Part shown: positions 7,797 to 14,936 of the stretch, piece by piece | Position numbering within the stretch: the stretch's first letter is position 1 | How the letters are laid out: every line of letters begins with the position of its first letter | Source of the DNA: CAJXSD01 sp964633145 | GTDB lineage: Bacteria > Pseudomonadota > Alphaproteobacteria > Rhodobacterales > Rhodobacteraceae | DNA length: 18,603 nucleotides | Assembly (NCBI GenBank): GCA_964633145.1 | Contig: CAZWFE010000043.1 | Coordinates: 1-18,603 of the forward strand | Reading direction: 5' to 3' | Translations under genes and position numbers: made by a program | Notes under the pieces: model-generated | Told to the model about the DNA's origin: nothing | Databases searched by the model: none | What the model saw: only the letters and a program-made list of their open reading frames with translations

Positions 7797-9332
7797 ATGA
7801 CTGCTTTGGCATTTGATGCGGCCCGACCTGCGCAACGATCCTTTGCCACGGTTTTGGGCAAAGGCATCGTTGTTGGGATCAGTTTGATGCTGCTTTATGT
7901 GGCGTGGATCGTTTACATGGTCGGTCAACCGATGTTTGGCGTGATTGTCCTGTTGGTTGCCATTGGGTTTTTCTGTGTCTATGGATTCCGCCGTTTCTAT
8001 TTCGCGCGGTTTATTTACCCCGGAATTGCGACCATGGCCTTGTTTGTCATTTTTCCAATTCTGTTTACCATTTATCTTGGCTTTACCAATTACGGGTCGT
8101 TCAACCTGCTGACGTTTGATCGCGCTAAAGAGGTGATTTTGTCCCGCACCATCGTGGACAAAGACAACGCAATGCCCTTTGTTTTAGGTCAAGATGGCGA
8201 TAATTATCGGGTGTATTTGGGCGATGCAGGCAATGGATTTTTATCTGCGCCGTTCACTTTGGATGGCACCGCGCAACAGGTCACAGCCGACCCCGCGCCA
8301 GCGCCCGAGACCGTATTGGACCGCCGCGCCGCGATCAAGCTGCGAAAAGAACTGGCGGAAATTTCGGTGACCCTGCCAGATGGCAATGTCATGTCGTCAA
8401 TAGGTCTGCGCGAATTTGCGGGCGTTCAGCCAGAATTTATCGAACAACCCGACGGCACGCTGTTGAATGTCGCAACCGGTGATCGTTTGACGCCTGATCA
8501 TGGGGTTGGGTTTTATGTTTTGGACAGTGGCGAACAGGTCAGTCCGGGATGGCGGACCAATATCGGTTGGCAAAATTTTCACAAAATTTTCACCTCGGAT
8601 GGTATTCGTGCGCCGATGTTTTCCATCTTTGTCTGGACCTTTGTGTTTGCGGTTGGATCGGTTGTTCTGACCTTTGGCATTGGGTTGTTATTGGCTGTGA
8701 TTTTGCAATGGGAACACCTGCGGTTCAAAACGACCTATCGGATATTGCTGATCCTGCCCTATGCGGTTCCGGCGTTTATTTCGATTTTGGTGTTTCGCGG
8801 ATTGTTCAATCAAAACTTTGGCGAAATCAATATGATCCTAGAGGCGCTGTTCGGTGCCCGCCCCAATTGGAACACCGATGGCCATTTGGCGCGTACGATG
8901 ATTTTGATCGTGAACACGTGGCTGGGCTATCCCTATATGATGTTGCTGGCGATGGGGTTTTTGCAATCCGTCCCCCAAGACCAGAAAAAAGCCGCCCTGA
9001 TCGAAGGCGCAGGCCCCCTGCGCGTGTTTTTCAAAATCACCCTACCGCAAATTATTCCGCCGTTTTTGCCGTTGCTGCTGGCGTCATTTGCGTTCAATTT
9101 TAACAACATTGTTTTGGTGTTGCTGCTGACACGGGGTGGGCCAGATATTCCGGGCACGATCATTCCTGCGGGGGAAACGGATATTTTGGGATCCTTTACC
9201 TATCGCATCGCGTTTTTGGATTCGGGCACCCAATTTGGATTGTCTGGTGCCATTACGCTGCTGATTTTTATTTTGGTCTCGGTCATGGCCTATGCAAATT
9301 TTGTGGCCATGCGCCGCGCGGCACAAAGGTGA
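7797..9332 (+). CDS. malF: Maltose ABC transporter permease MalF
   Basis: This encodes 511 residues, close to the 514 of E. coli MalF. It begins with TM helices at about 21-43 and 47-64, then RFIYPGIATMALFVIFPILFTIYLGFTNY (71-99), the large P2 periplasmic loop (about 100-272, including LPDGNVMSS and REFAGVQPEF, both recognisable in MalF), and the permease core from about 273. The EAA loop KKAALIEGAGPLRVFFKITLP (397-417) contacts the ATPase. The P2 insertion is diagnostic for MalF against most CUT1 permeases. AGGTGA precedes the ATG by 3-4 nt. It forms the inner-membrane channel with MalG. The malG start is 4 nt beyond the stop. Confidence 0.95.
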   Translation: MTALAFDAARPAQRSFATVLGKGIVVGISLMLLYVAWIVYMVGQPMFGVIVLLVAIGFFCVYGFRRFYFARFIYPGIATMALFVIFPILFTIYLGFTNYGSFNLLTFDRAKEVILSRTIVDKDNAMPFVLGQDGDNYRVYLGDAGNGFLSAPFTLDGTAQQVTADPAPAPETVLDRRAAIKLRKELAEISVTLPDGNVMSSIGLREFAGVQPEFIEQPDGTLLNVATGDRLTPDHGVGFYVLDSGEQVSPGWRTNIGWQNFHKIFTSDGIRAPMFSIFVWTFVFAVGSVVLTFGIGLLLAVILQWEHLRFKTTYRILLILPYAVPAFISILVFRGLFNQNFGEINMILEALFGARPNWNTDGHLARTMILIVNTWLGYPYMMLLAMGFLQSVPQDQKKAALIEGAGPLRVFFKITLPQIIPPFLPLLLASFAFNFNNIVLVLLLTRGGPDIPGTIIPAGETDILGSFTYRIAFLDSGTQFGLSGAITLLIFILVSVMAYANFVAMRRAAQR

Positions 9333-9336
9333 CGTT

Positions 9337-10227
9337 ATGATAGTTGAAAACAAACGATCCTTGTTCATTAAGAAAGTGTTGGCGCATGGGTTTATGCTGT
9401 GTTTTTTGTGCCTGATCCTGTTTCCATTTTTGGTCGTTATTTCCATTTCATTTCGCGAGGGCAATTTTACCGTCGGTGAATTGATCCCATCGAACCCAAC
9501 ACTGGAACACTGGTATCTGGCCTTTGGCTGGGACTATGTCCGTGATGATGGCACGGTGATTACGCCACCCTATCCTGTGCTGACGTGGATGTGGAATTCG
9601 GTGAAAATTGCATTGATTGCGGCCTTTGGCGTGTTGGCGGTGTCGTGTATTTCGGCCTATGCCTTTAGCCGTATAAAATTCTGGGGCAGGGCGGCATTGT
9701 TGGATTCATTGTTTATCGTTCAGATGTTTCCAACCACGCTGGCGCTGATCGCGCTATATGCGGTGTTTGACACCTTGGGCGATATTTCCCCCGTTGTCGG
9801 GATCGATAGCCATTGGTCATTGGTGGTGGTCTATCTGTCTGGGGTGATGATGCATATCTGGACGATCAAAGGGTATTTTGACAGCATTGATCCATCCCTG
9901 GACAAGGCTGCATCGATTGATGGGGCATCGCCATGGCAGACATTTCGGTATGTGTTCCTGCCCTTGGCTGTGCCGATCATGTCGGTTGTGTTTGTGTTGG
10001 TGTTCATCGGTGTGATCAACGATTATCCCTTGGCCTCGATCCTGTTGCGATCCCAAGATAACCTGACACTGGCCGTTGGATCGCGGCTGTATTTGAACGA
10101 ATTCAAATACCTGTGGGGTGACTTCGCGGCGGCGGCGATATTGTCGGGTGTGCCCATAACAGTGGTGTTTTTGGTGGCGCAGAAATATCTGGTGTCTGGC
10201 CTAAGCGACGGGGCCGTCAAAGGTTAG
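9337..10227 (+). CDS. malG: Maltose ABC transporter permease MalG
   Basis: This encodes 296 residues from ATG 9337, exactly the E. coli MalG length; AAAGG lies about 7 nt upstream and the malF stop 4 nt upstream. Six TM helices are evident. Conserved MalG blocks include FPFLVVISISFREGNFTVGELIP, TPPYPVLTWMWNSVKIA, FQMFPTTLALIALYAVFD-like QMFPTTLALIALYAVFD, WTIKGYFDSIDPSLDKAASIDGA-type EAA loop, and the ending LSDGAVKG, equal to E. coli's LTAGGVKG. It pairs with MalF in the inner membrane. It is the last gene of the operon and is convergent with the histidine-kinase gene 117 nt away. Confidence 0.95.
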   Translation: MIVENKRSLFIKKVLAHGFMLCFLCLILFPFLVVISISFREGNFTVGELIPSNPTLEHWYLAFGWDYVRDDGTVITPPYPVLTWMWNSVKIALIAAFGVLAVSCISAYAFSRIKFWGRAALLDSLFIVQMFPTTLALIALYAVFDTLGDISPVVGIDSHWSLVVVYLSGVMMHIWTIKGYFDSIDPSLDKAASIDGASPWQTFRYVFLPLAVPIMSVVFVLVFIGVINDYPLASILLRSQDNLTLAVGSRLYLNEFKYLWGDFAAAAILSGVPITVVFLVAQKYLVSGLSDGAVKG

Positions 10228-10344
10228 GGTCCAAACACTATATCCCCTCGATAGACATTCAAAAATATCAATTTGATAATATATTGACCTAGCGTAATCT
10301 ATCGCAGCTGCAATGCGTCCGTGAACGTTACGCGATTGGGGGCT

Positions 10345-11799
10345 TTATAATATGCGCGTTATGACCAAACGTGCCAACAGTCCTGTCCGGCCGTTTTGGA
10401 ATTCGATGGATCCGCCGTGTTGACGTGCAACTGTTGCTACAATGGTCAGGCCAAGGCCAAATCCGGAAATGCTTTGTGCGCCTGTTCCGCGTTTGAACGG
10501 GGCCAGATAGCCATCCATTTCAGCCGCCCGATTTGGACCGCCGGAATCTTCGACCAGAATGTAAATGTGGTTTGCATCGGCTTGCAGGGTCACATTGGCA
10601 TTTCGCCCGTATTTGACTGCATTATCTATCAAATTGGTAATTGCGCGGCGCAGGGAAACGGGACGCACATAGGATAAAATGGCCTTGGTTTCGGACACAG
10701 GTATGGTGCCTTTGCGCGTGGTGAATACCTGTTGCGTTGCGTTGGTTTCGGTGACCTTGGTTTGGCGTAATGTCACTGGTGCGCCGGTGTCTTGGTAATC
10801 GGCAACGATGGCATCAATCAGGGACATCAGATCAATTTTTTGCGGCTGTTCGCTGTTGGATTCTGATCGGGTATAGGTCAATACGCCCTCAATCGTTGCG
10901 GTCATCAGATCAATATCGGATTCCAATTTCTTGCGTATGTCGTCGTCTTGGATCAGTGCCGCACGCAGCCTTAGTCGGGTTGCGGGGGTGCCCAAATCGT
11001 GGCTGACACCGGATAAAACAATCGCACGGTTTGACAGCTGGTCGCGTTCATACTGCAAATAATCATTCACTGCGCCCACAATTACCAGCAATTCCTTGGG
11101 GCCCTGTGTGTCATAGCTGTCGGGCCCGCCCACCAGTTGCCGTGATTTCAGCGCGCGTGCAAAGTATCCGAATGCGTCCGTGGTATTGGCGATGTGCGTG
11201 CCCAAAATACTGATCAACACGATTGATGCGATGGCAACCCACAAACGATCATCGGGCGGCGCCGCCGCGCAGCCCCAAACCGTGGATCCGTCAATCCGCA
11301 CCCATGCCAATTGATCCACGCGCCCGAAAACGATCGGATTGCTGCAATAGGTTGCCATTAACTGCGCCAGTGCCCCAAACTGATAGGCTGATGGTTCCTG
11401 CTGTGACAGGGACAGTTCGGAAATGGGATAGGTGAGCTGATCTGACACAACGGCGATCTGAATTTCGGACCGTATTTTCAGCGCGCCATCCTGCGACGTG
11501 TCCTTTAGGGTTAACAGCGTCAGATAGCCAGGTTTTGGCACCTGCGATATCGCGGTGAAATTTCCCTGATTTGCATGGGCTAAATCTTCGGGGTTTAGGG
11601 GGGTTACATTGACCCCTTTGATGTCGGACTGTGTCAGCAATGCATAATAGGTCTCAATCCCTGCGACATAGGCATTGGCCAAGTGGCGATCCCACATTCT
11701 GTTGGAATTGACCCAGAAATAACTGGCAACCACACCAATCATCAGGGCCAGTCCCACCCAGACAAACGATAGTGTACGCAGGCTGAACGGGCGTAGCAT
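10345..11799 (-). CDS. gtrS: Sensor histidine kinase, GtrS-like
   Basis: This encodes 484 residues from ATG 11799, which overlaps the regulator's stop (TGATG); a GTG one codon earlier is also possible. TM1 is at about 8-30, a periplasmic sensor domain at 31-186 with Cys152 and Cys177, TM2 at about 187-204, then HAMP-like and dimerisation regions. The H-box is SHDLGTPATRLRLRA with His267, where Gly270 replaces the usual Arg. The ATPase domain has an N-box RRAITNLIDNAVKYG (Asn393), a G1 box VEDSGGP (Asp418) that departs from DxGxG, an F-box APFKRG, and a good G2 box SGFGLGL (445-451). It is operonic with the response regulator and divergent from gtsABC. Context matches the Pseudomonas GtrS/GltR glucose system, so a sugar or sugar acid is the likely signal. 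The symbol is by analogy. Confidence 0.8.
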   Translation of the reverse strand: MLRPFSLRTLSFVWVGLALMIGVVASYFWVNSNRMWDRHLANAYVAGIETYYALLTQSDIKGVNVTPLNPEDLAHANQGNFTAISQVPKPGYLTLLTLKDTSQDGALKIRSEIQIAVVSDQLTYPISELSLSQQEPSAYQFGALAQLMATYCSNPIVFGRVDQLAWVRIDGSTVWGCAAAPPDDRLWVAIASIVLISILGTHIANTTDAFGYFARALKSRQLVGGPDSYDTQGPKELLVIVGAVNDYLQYERDQLSNRAIVLSGVSHDLGTPATRLRLRAALIQDDDIRKKLESDIDLMTATIEGVLTYTRSESNSEQPQKIDLMSLIDAIVADYQDTGAPVTLRQTKVTETNATQQVFTTRKGTIPVSETKAILSYVRPVSLRRAITNLIDNAVKYGRNANVTLQADANHIYILVEDSGGPNRAAEMDGYLAPFKRGTGAQSISGFGLGLTIVATVARQHGGSIEFQNGRTGLLARLVITRIL

Positions 11800-12533
11800 C
11801 ACCCATCACTCACAGTGACATCTGTGGCAAACACATATCCCGTGCCGCGCTGTGTTTTTATCAGGTCTGGCGATTTTGGGTCGTGTTCGATTTTGGTCCG
11901 TAACCGTCCGACCAAAACATCAATTGATCGCCCCAAGCTGTCTGGCACCGATGCATCGCCCGTTACGTCCAAGGCTGATGCAATTTCTTCGCGGGTCAGG
12001 GGTATTCTGGGGTTGGCCAAAAACACCTTTAACAGGCCTGCCTCTTTTTGTGACAATGATACGGTATAGCCCTTGGGTGACGTCAATTGATCGTGCTTGC
12101 CATCGTATTGCCACCCCTCAAAGCCAAAGGAACGCACCCGACGACGATAGGCCAGCGATGATGTGCGCCGCGCACGCTGTAACACGGCCTTGGTCCGCGC
12201 CAGCAGCAATTGGGGATTAAAGGGTTTGGCGATGTAATCATCTGCCCCCACACTGTATCCACGCATCCGGTGGTGATCTGCCGATAGGGCAGAAATAAAG
12301 ATAATCGGAACGTCATGATCCTGTCGCAGGTGCTGACAAATATCGACACCGTTTTCATCGCCCAGCATCACATCCAATAAAATCAGGTCGATGCGTTCTG
12401 TGTTCATGTGGCGTTGAACATCGGCCAGTGATGACGCGGGCAGCACAATGAACCCATTGTCGCGCATGAACTGGGCCAGCATAGACCGAATTTCTGCATC
12501 GTCATCAACAACAAGTATCCGAGGGATCGCCAT
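11799..12533 (-). CDS. gltR: OmpR-family response regulator, GltR-like
   Basis: This encodes 244 residues. The receiver domain (1-118) has the acidic pair Asp10/Asp11, phospho-acceptor Asp54 in LILLDVML, Ser81 at the Thr/Ser switch, and Lys103 in IAKPF. The C-terminal winged helix (about 145-240) ends with the typical RRSIDVLVGRLRTKIE-like segment and RGTGYVF. The start has GGAGA 8-9 nt upstream. It should bind tandem direct repeats, and the divergent region before gtsA carries a clear 10-bp-phased array (12585-12634). The pairing with a kinase and a glucose-type transporter matches GltR of Pseudomonas, which controls glucose uptake. The family is certain; the regulon is inferred from position. 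Confidence 0.85.
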   Translation of the reverse strand: MAIPRILVVDDDAEIRSMLAQFMRDNGFIVLPASSLADVQRHMNTERIDLILLDVMLGDENGVDICQHLRQDHDVPIIFISALSADHHRMRGYSVGADDYIAKPFNPQLLLARTKAVLQRARRTSSLAYRRRVRSFGFEGWQYDGKHDQLTSPKGYTVSLSQKEAGLLKVFLANPRIPLTREEIASALDVTGDASVPDSLGRSIDVLVGRLRTKIEHDPKSPDLIKTQRGTGYVFATDVTVSDG

Positions 12534-12584
12534 TTAGTATTCTCCGAAATAGGTCCGCCAACTGTCGTGGTTCCCCAGATTGTT

Positions 12585-12634
12585 TGTAACACTGTGCAAC
12601 AAAATCAAGGGGAACGTAACAGTCTGTAACAAAA
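12585..12634 (+). promoter_or_regulatory. Tandem 10-bp direct-repeat array, putative GltR operator
   Basis: Five consecutive 10-bp units read TGTAACACTG (12585), TGCAACAAAA (12595), TCAAGGGGAA (12605), CGTAACAGTC (12615) and TGTAACAAAA (12625). Four share the core YGYAAC at the same phase and the middle unit is degenerate. One-helical-turn direct repeats are what OmpR-family dimers bind head to tail; two dimers could occupy the outer pairs. The array is 52 nt from the regulator's start and about 30 bp upstream of a candidate gtsA -35, suiting activation of gtsA and autoregulation. Confidence 0.7.
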
Positions 12635-12664
12635 ACCCGCAAAATCTTTGATTTGGTCCCGAAA

Positions 12665-12692
12665 TTGGCAACTATTTTGTTTCCGGTATCAA
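12665..12692 (+). promoter_or_regulatory. Candidate gtsA promoter
   Basis: TTGGCA (12665-12670; 5 of 6 to consensus) is followed after 16 bp by TATCAA (12687-12692; 4 of 6). A TATAAG at 12706-12711 is a better -10 but lacks a -35 at normal spacing. The poor -10 fits an activator-dependent promoter downstream of the direct-repeat array. Confidence 0.35.
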
Positions 12693-12714
12693 AAATTTGC
12701 GCCTCTATAAGGCA

Positions 12715-12735
12715 ACGCTGCATGAGGAGCAGCGT
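12715..12735 (+). repeat. Hairpin in the gtsA leader next to the ribosome-binding site
   Basis: ACGCTGC (12715-12721) and GCAGCGT (12729-12735) form a perfect 7-bp stem with loop ATGAGGA. The gtsA Shine-Dalgarno GGGAG (12741-12745) begins 5 nt after the stem. It may protect the 5' end of the mRNA or modulate initiation; the loop also carries an AGGA motif. Confidence 0.5.
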
Positions 12736-12754
12736 AAAAAGGGAGAATTACCAA

Positions 12755-13999
12755 ATGAAAAGAACCGCATTTGCGGCAGTCTCATCGATTGCCTTGATCG
12801 CATCATCCGCTGCATTCGCTGAACCCCAGGCTGAGGTTCTGCACTGGTGGACATCCGGTGGCGAAGCGAAATCCGTCGCCGTATTGCAAAAAGAATTCGC
12901 AGACAACGGCGGCACATGGACCGACATGCCCGTTGCAGGTGGCGGCGGTGACGCAGCTATGTCTGCATTGCGTGCCCGTGTTCTGTCTGGCAACGCCCCA
13001 ACAGCCGTTCAGCTGAAAGGCCCAGCCATCCAAGAATGGTACGAAGAAGGCGTTTTGGCCAACATCTCGGCCGTGGCCGAAGCCGAAGGTTGGGCTGACG
13101 TATTGCCAGCATCTATCGCAGGTCACATGAAATGCGAAGGCGAATGGTGTGCAGCCCCTGTAAACGTGCACCGCGTTGACTGGATCTGGGCAAACGCCGA
13201 CGTCCTTGAGGCAAACGGCATCGCAATGCCAACCACTTGGGACGAATTCAACGCAGCCGCAGCCAAATTGCAAGCCGCCGGCGTGATCCCATTGGCACAC
13301 GGTGGCCAAGCATGGCAAGACGCCACAGTATTCGAAGCTGTTGCACTGGGCATTTTGGGCGCAGAAGGGTTCCACAAAGCGTTCGTAGAACTGGACGAAG
13401 CAACACTGACATCTGACGCAATGGTTGCTGTGTTCGACCAAATGCGCAAAATGCGTGGCTATGTTGATGCAAACTTCTCTGGTCGTGACTGGAACCTAGC
13501 AACAGCGATGGTCATGAACGGCGAAGCGGCGTTCCAAATCATGGGCGACTGGGCCAAAGGTGAATTCATGGCAGCAGGCAAAGTCCCAGGCGAGGATTTC
13601 CTATGCGCATCCACACCAGGCGATGGTTTCTTGTACAACGTAGACAGCTTTGCCATGTTTGACGTCGATGGCGACGACAAGAAAGCCGGCCAAGACCTGT
13701 TGGCAAAACTGATTGTTGGCCCCAGCTTTCAAGAAGTGTTCAACCTGAACAAAGGTTCGATCCCTGCGCGTACAGACGTTGCGTTGGACAAATTCGACAC
13801 CTGCGCGCATCTGTCAGCAGATGACATGAAAGCAAGTTCTGAGAACGGTTCTTTGTTGCCATCATACGCACACGGCATGGCCCTGCGCGGCGCACAATCT
13901 GGTGCAATCACCGACGTTGTGACAGCGCACTTTAACTCTGACATGTCGTCCGCAGATGCGGTCGCACAGTTGGCACAAGCTGTCGCAAACAGCTACTAA
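12755..13999 (+). CDS. gtsA: Glucose-type ABC transporter substrate-binding protein GtsA
   Basis: This encodes 414 residues from ATG 12755, with GGGAG 9 nt upstream; earlier in-frame starts (12653, 12722) add residues before the signal peptide. The signal peptide MKRTAFAAVSSIALIASSAAFA ends at residue 22. The mature protein opens with EVLHWWTSGGEAKSVAVL and continues with PVAGGGGDAAMSALRARV, QLKGPAIQEW, APVNVHRVDWIWAN and GVIPLAHGGQAWQDATVFEAV, blocks that I recognise from Pseudomonas GtsA/glucose-mannose-binding proteins (CUT1 family 1 SBPs). It captures glucose, or possibly mannose, in the periplasm. Codons are strongly C-ended compared with the neighbours, as expected for an abundant protein. 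A GC hairpin follows before gtsB. Confidence 0.9.
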   Translation: MKRTAFAAVSSIALIASSAAFAEPQAEVLHWWTSGGEAKSVAVLQKEFADNGGTWTDMPVAGGGGDAAMSALRARVLSGNAPTAVQLKGPAIQEWYEEGVLANISAVAEAEGWADVLPASIAGHMKCEGEWCAAPVNVHRVDWIWANADVLEANGIAMPTTWDEFNAAAAKLQAAGVIPLAHGGQAWQDATVFEAVALGILGAEGFHKAFVELDEATLTSDAMVAVFDQMRKMRGYVDANFSGRDWNLATAMVMNGEAAFQIMGDWAKGEFMAAGKVPGEDFLCASTPGDGFLYNVDSFAMFDVDGDDKKAGQDLLAKLIVGPSFQEVFNLNKGSIPARTDVALDKFDTCAHLSADDMKASSENGSLLPSYAHGMALRGAQSGAITDVVTAHFNSDMSSADAVAQLAQAVANSY

Positions 14000-14009
14000 T
14001 CAAACCTTG

Positions 14010-14044
14010 TACACCGCCCCAGATTTACCCATCGGGGCGGTGTA
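14010..14044 (+). terminator. gtsA: Intercistronic GC hairpin between gtsA and gtsB
   Basis: TACACCGCCCC (14010-14020) and GGGGCGGTGTA (14034-14044) form a perfect 11-bp stem with a 13-nt loop, starting 10 nt after the gtsA stop. TTTATAGG follows, leading into the gtsB ribosome-binding site AGGAG (14050-14054). It probably acts as an attenuator or stabiliser that favours gtsA message. Confidence 0.7.
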
Positions 14045-14060
14045 TTTATAGGAGTTCCCC

Positions 14061-14936
14061 ATGACGGAATGGCTTGAAAATCAGCTGCCCAAAATGGTAC
14101 TCGCGCCTTCCTTTATCGCCGTTTTAGTATTTGTTTATGGCTTTATTGGCTGGACCGCTTGGGTATCGTTGACACGTTCGAAATTACTGCCAAAGTATGA
14201 ATTGAAGGGGTTTGTTCAATACGACAAACTGTTTGCGTCGCCCCGCTGGGATACGGCCTTTGGCAATCTGTTTACATTCGGTATTTTGTTTATCGTAATT
14301 GCAATGGTTTTGGGATTAGTCCTAGCCATTATGCTGGATCAAAAAATCCGAGTTGAGGGCGCAATTCGCACCATTTACCTGTACCCTATGGCGCTGTCGA
14401 TGATTGTGACAGGGACCGCGTGGAAATGGATCCTAAACCCCGGTCTAGGGATCGAGGCAACCGTGCGCGGCTGGGGATTTGAAAATTTCAGCTTTGATTG
14501 GGTGGTGAACCCTGACTTTGCGATCTACACCATTGTGATTGCCGCGGTTTGGCAAAGCTCGGGCTTTGTTATGGCGTTGTTTTTGGCAGGTCTGCGATCC
14601 GTTGACGAAGAGATCATCAAAGCAGCCCAAGTTGACGGCATTCCCACATGGCGCATTTATTCGTCCATTATTATTCCATCCATGGCACCTATTTTCCTGT
14701 CTGCCTTTATCGTTTTGGCGCATTTAGCGATCAAGAGTTTCGACTTGGTTATCGCATTAACAGGGGGTGGCCCCGGATATTCCACCGATTTGCCCGCGAC
14801 ATATATGTACGCCATGGCGTTTTCGCGTGGTGATATCGGTCAGGCGGCATCTTCGGCAATGATCATGATGGCGGTCGTGTTTACCATCGTTGTGCCCTAC
14901 CTTTATTCAGAATTGCGAGCAAAGAACCATGGCTGA
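14061..14936 (+). CDS. gtsB: Glucose-type ABC transporter permease GtsB
   Basis: This encodes 291 residues with six TM helices. The first is at about 11-33 (MVLAPSFIAVLVFVYGFIGWTAW), followed by a short periplasmic loop rather than a MalF-type insertion. The EAA loop is EEIIKAAQVDGIPTWRIYSSIIIP (about 182-205), and the strongly conserved LTGGGPGYSTDLPATYMY follows, typical of CUT1 permeases of the MalF/UgpA class. The start has AGGAG 6 nt upstream. It overlaps gtsC by 8 nt. It forms the inner-membrane channel with GtsC for sugar delivered by GtsA. The symbol rests on the GtsA call and on gene order. Confidence 0.88.
   Translation: MTEWLENQLPKMVLAPSFIAVLVFVYGFIGWTAWVSLTRSKLLPKYELKGFVQYDKLFASPRWDTAFGNLFTFGILFIVIAMVLGLVLAIMLDQKIRVEGAIRTIYLYPMALSMIVTGTAWKWILNPGLGIEATVRGWGFENFSFDWVVNPDFAIYTIVIAAVWQSSGFVMALFLAGLRSVDEEIIKAAQVDGIPTWRIYSSIIIPSMAPIFLSAFIVLAHLAIKSFDLVIALTGGGPGYSTDLPATYMYAMAFSRGDIGQAASSAMIMMAVVFTIVVPYLYSELRAKNHG

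Noticed and set aside
10228..10344. Short inverted repeats between malG and the kinase gene (TATCAA/TTGATA near 10267-10279; GCGTAA/TTACGC at 10292-10333; GCAGCTGC at 10304)
   Set aside because: Arms are only 6-8 bp, loops vary, and no T tract follows in either direction, so a terminator call is not supported.
12803..13441. A 212-residue open frame antisense to gtsA
   Set aside because: It mirrors gtsA, whose C-ended codons suppress stops on the other strand; the peptide is Cys-, Phe- and Val-rich without a recognisable domain and has no ribosome-binding site.
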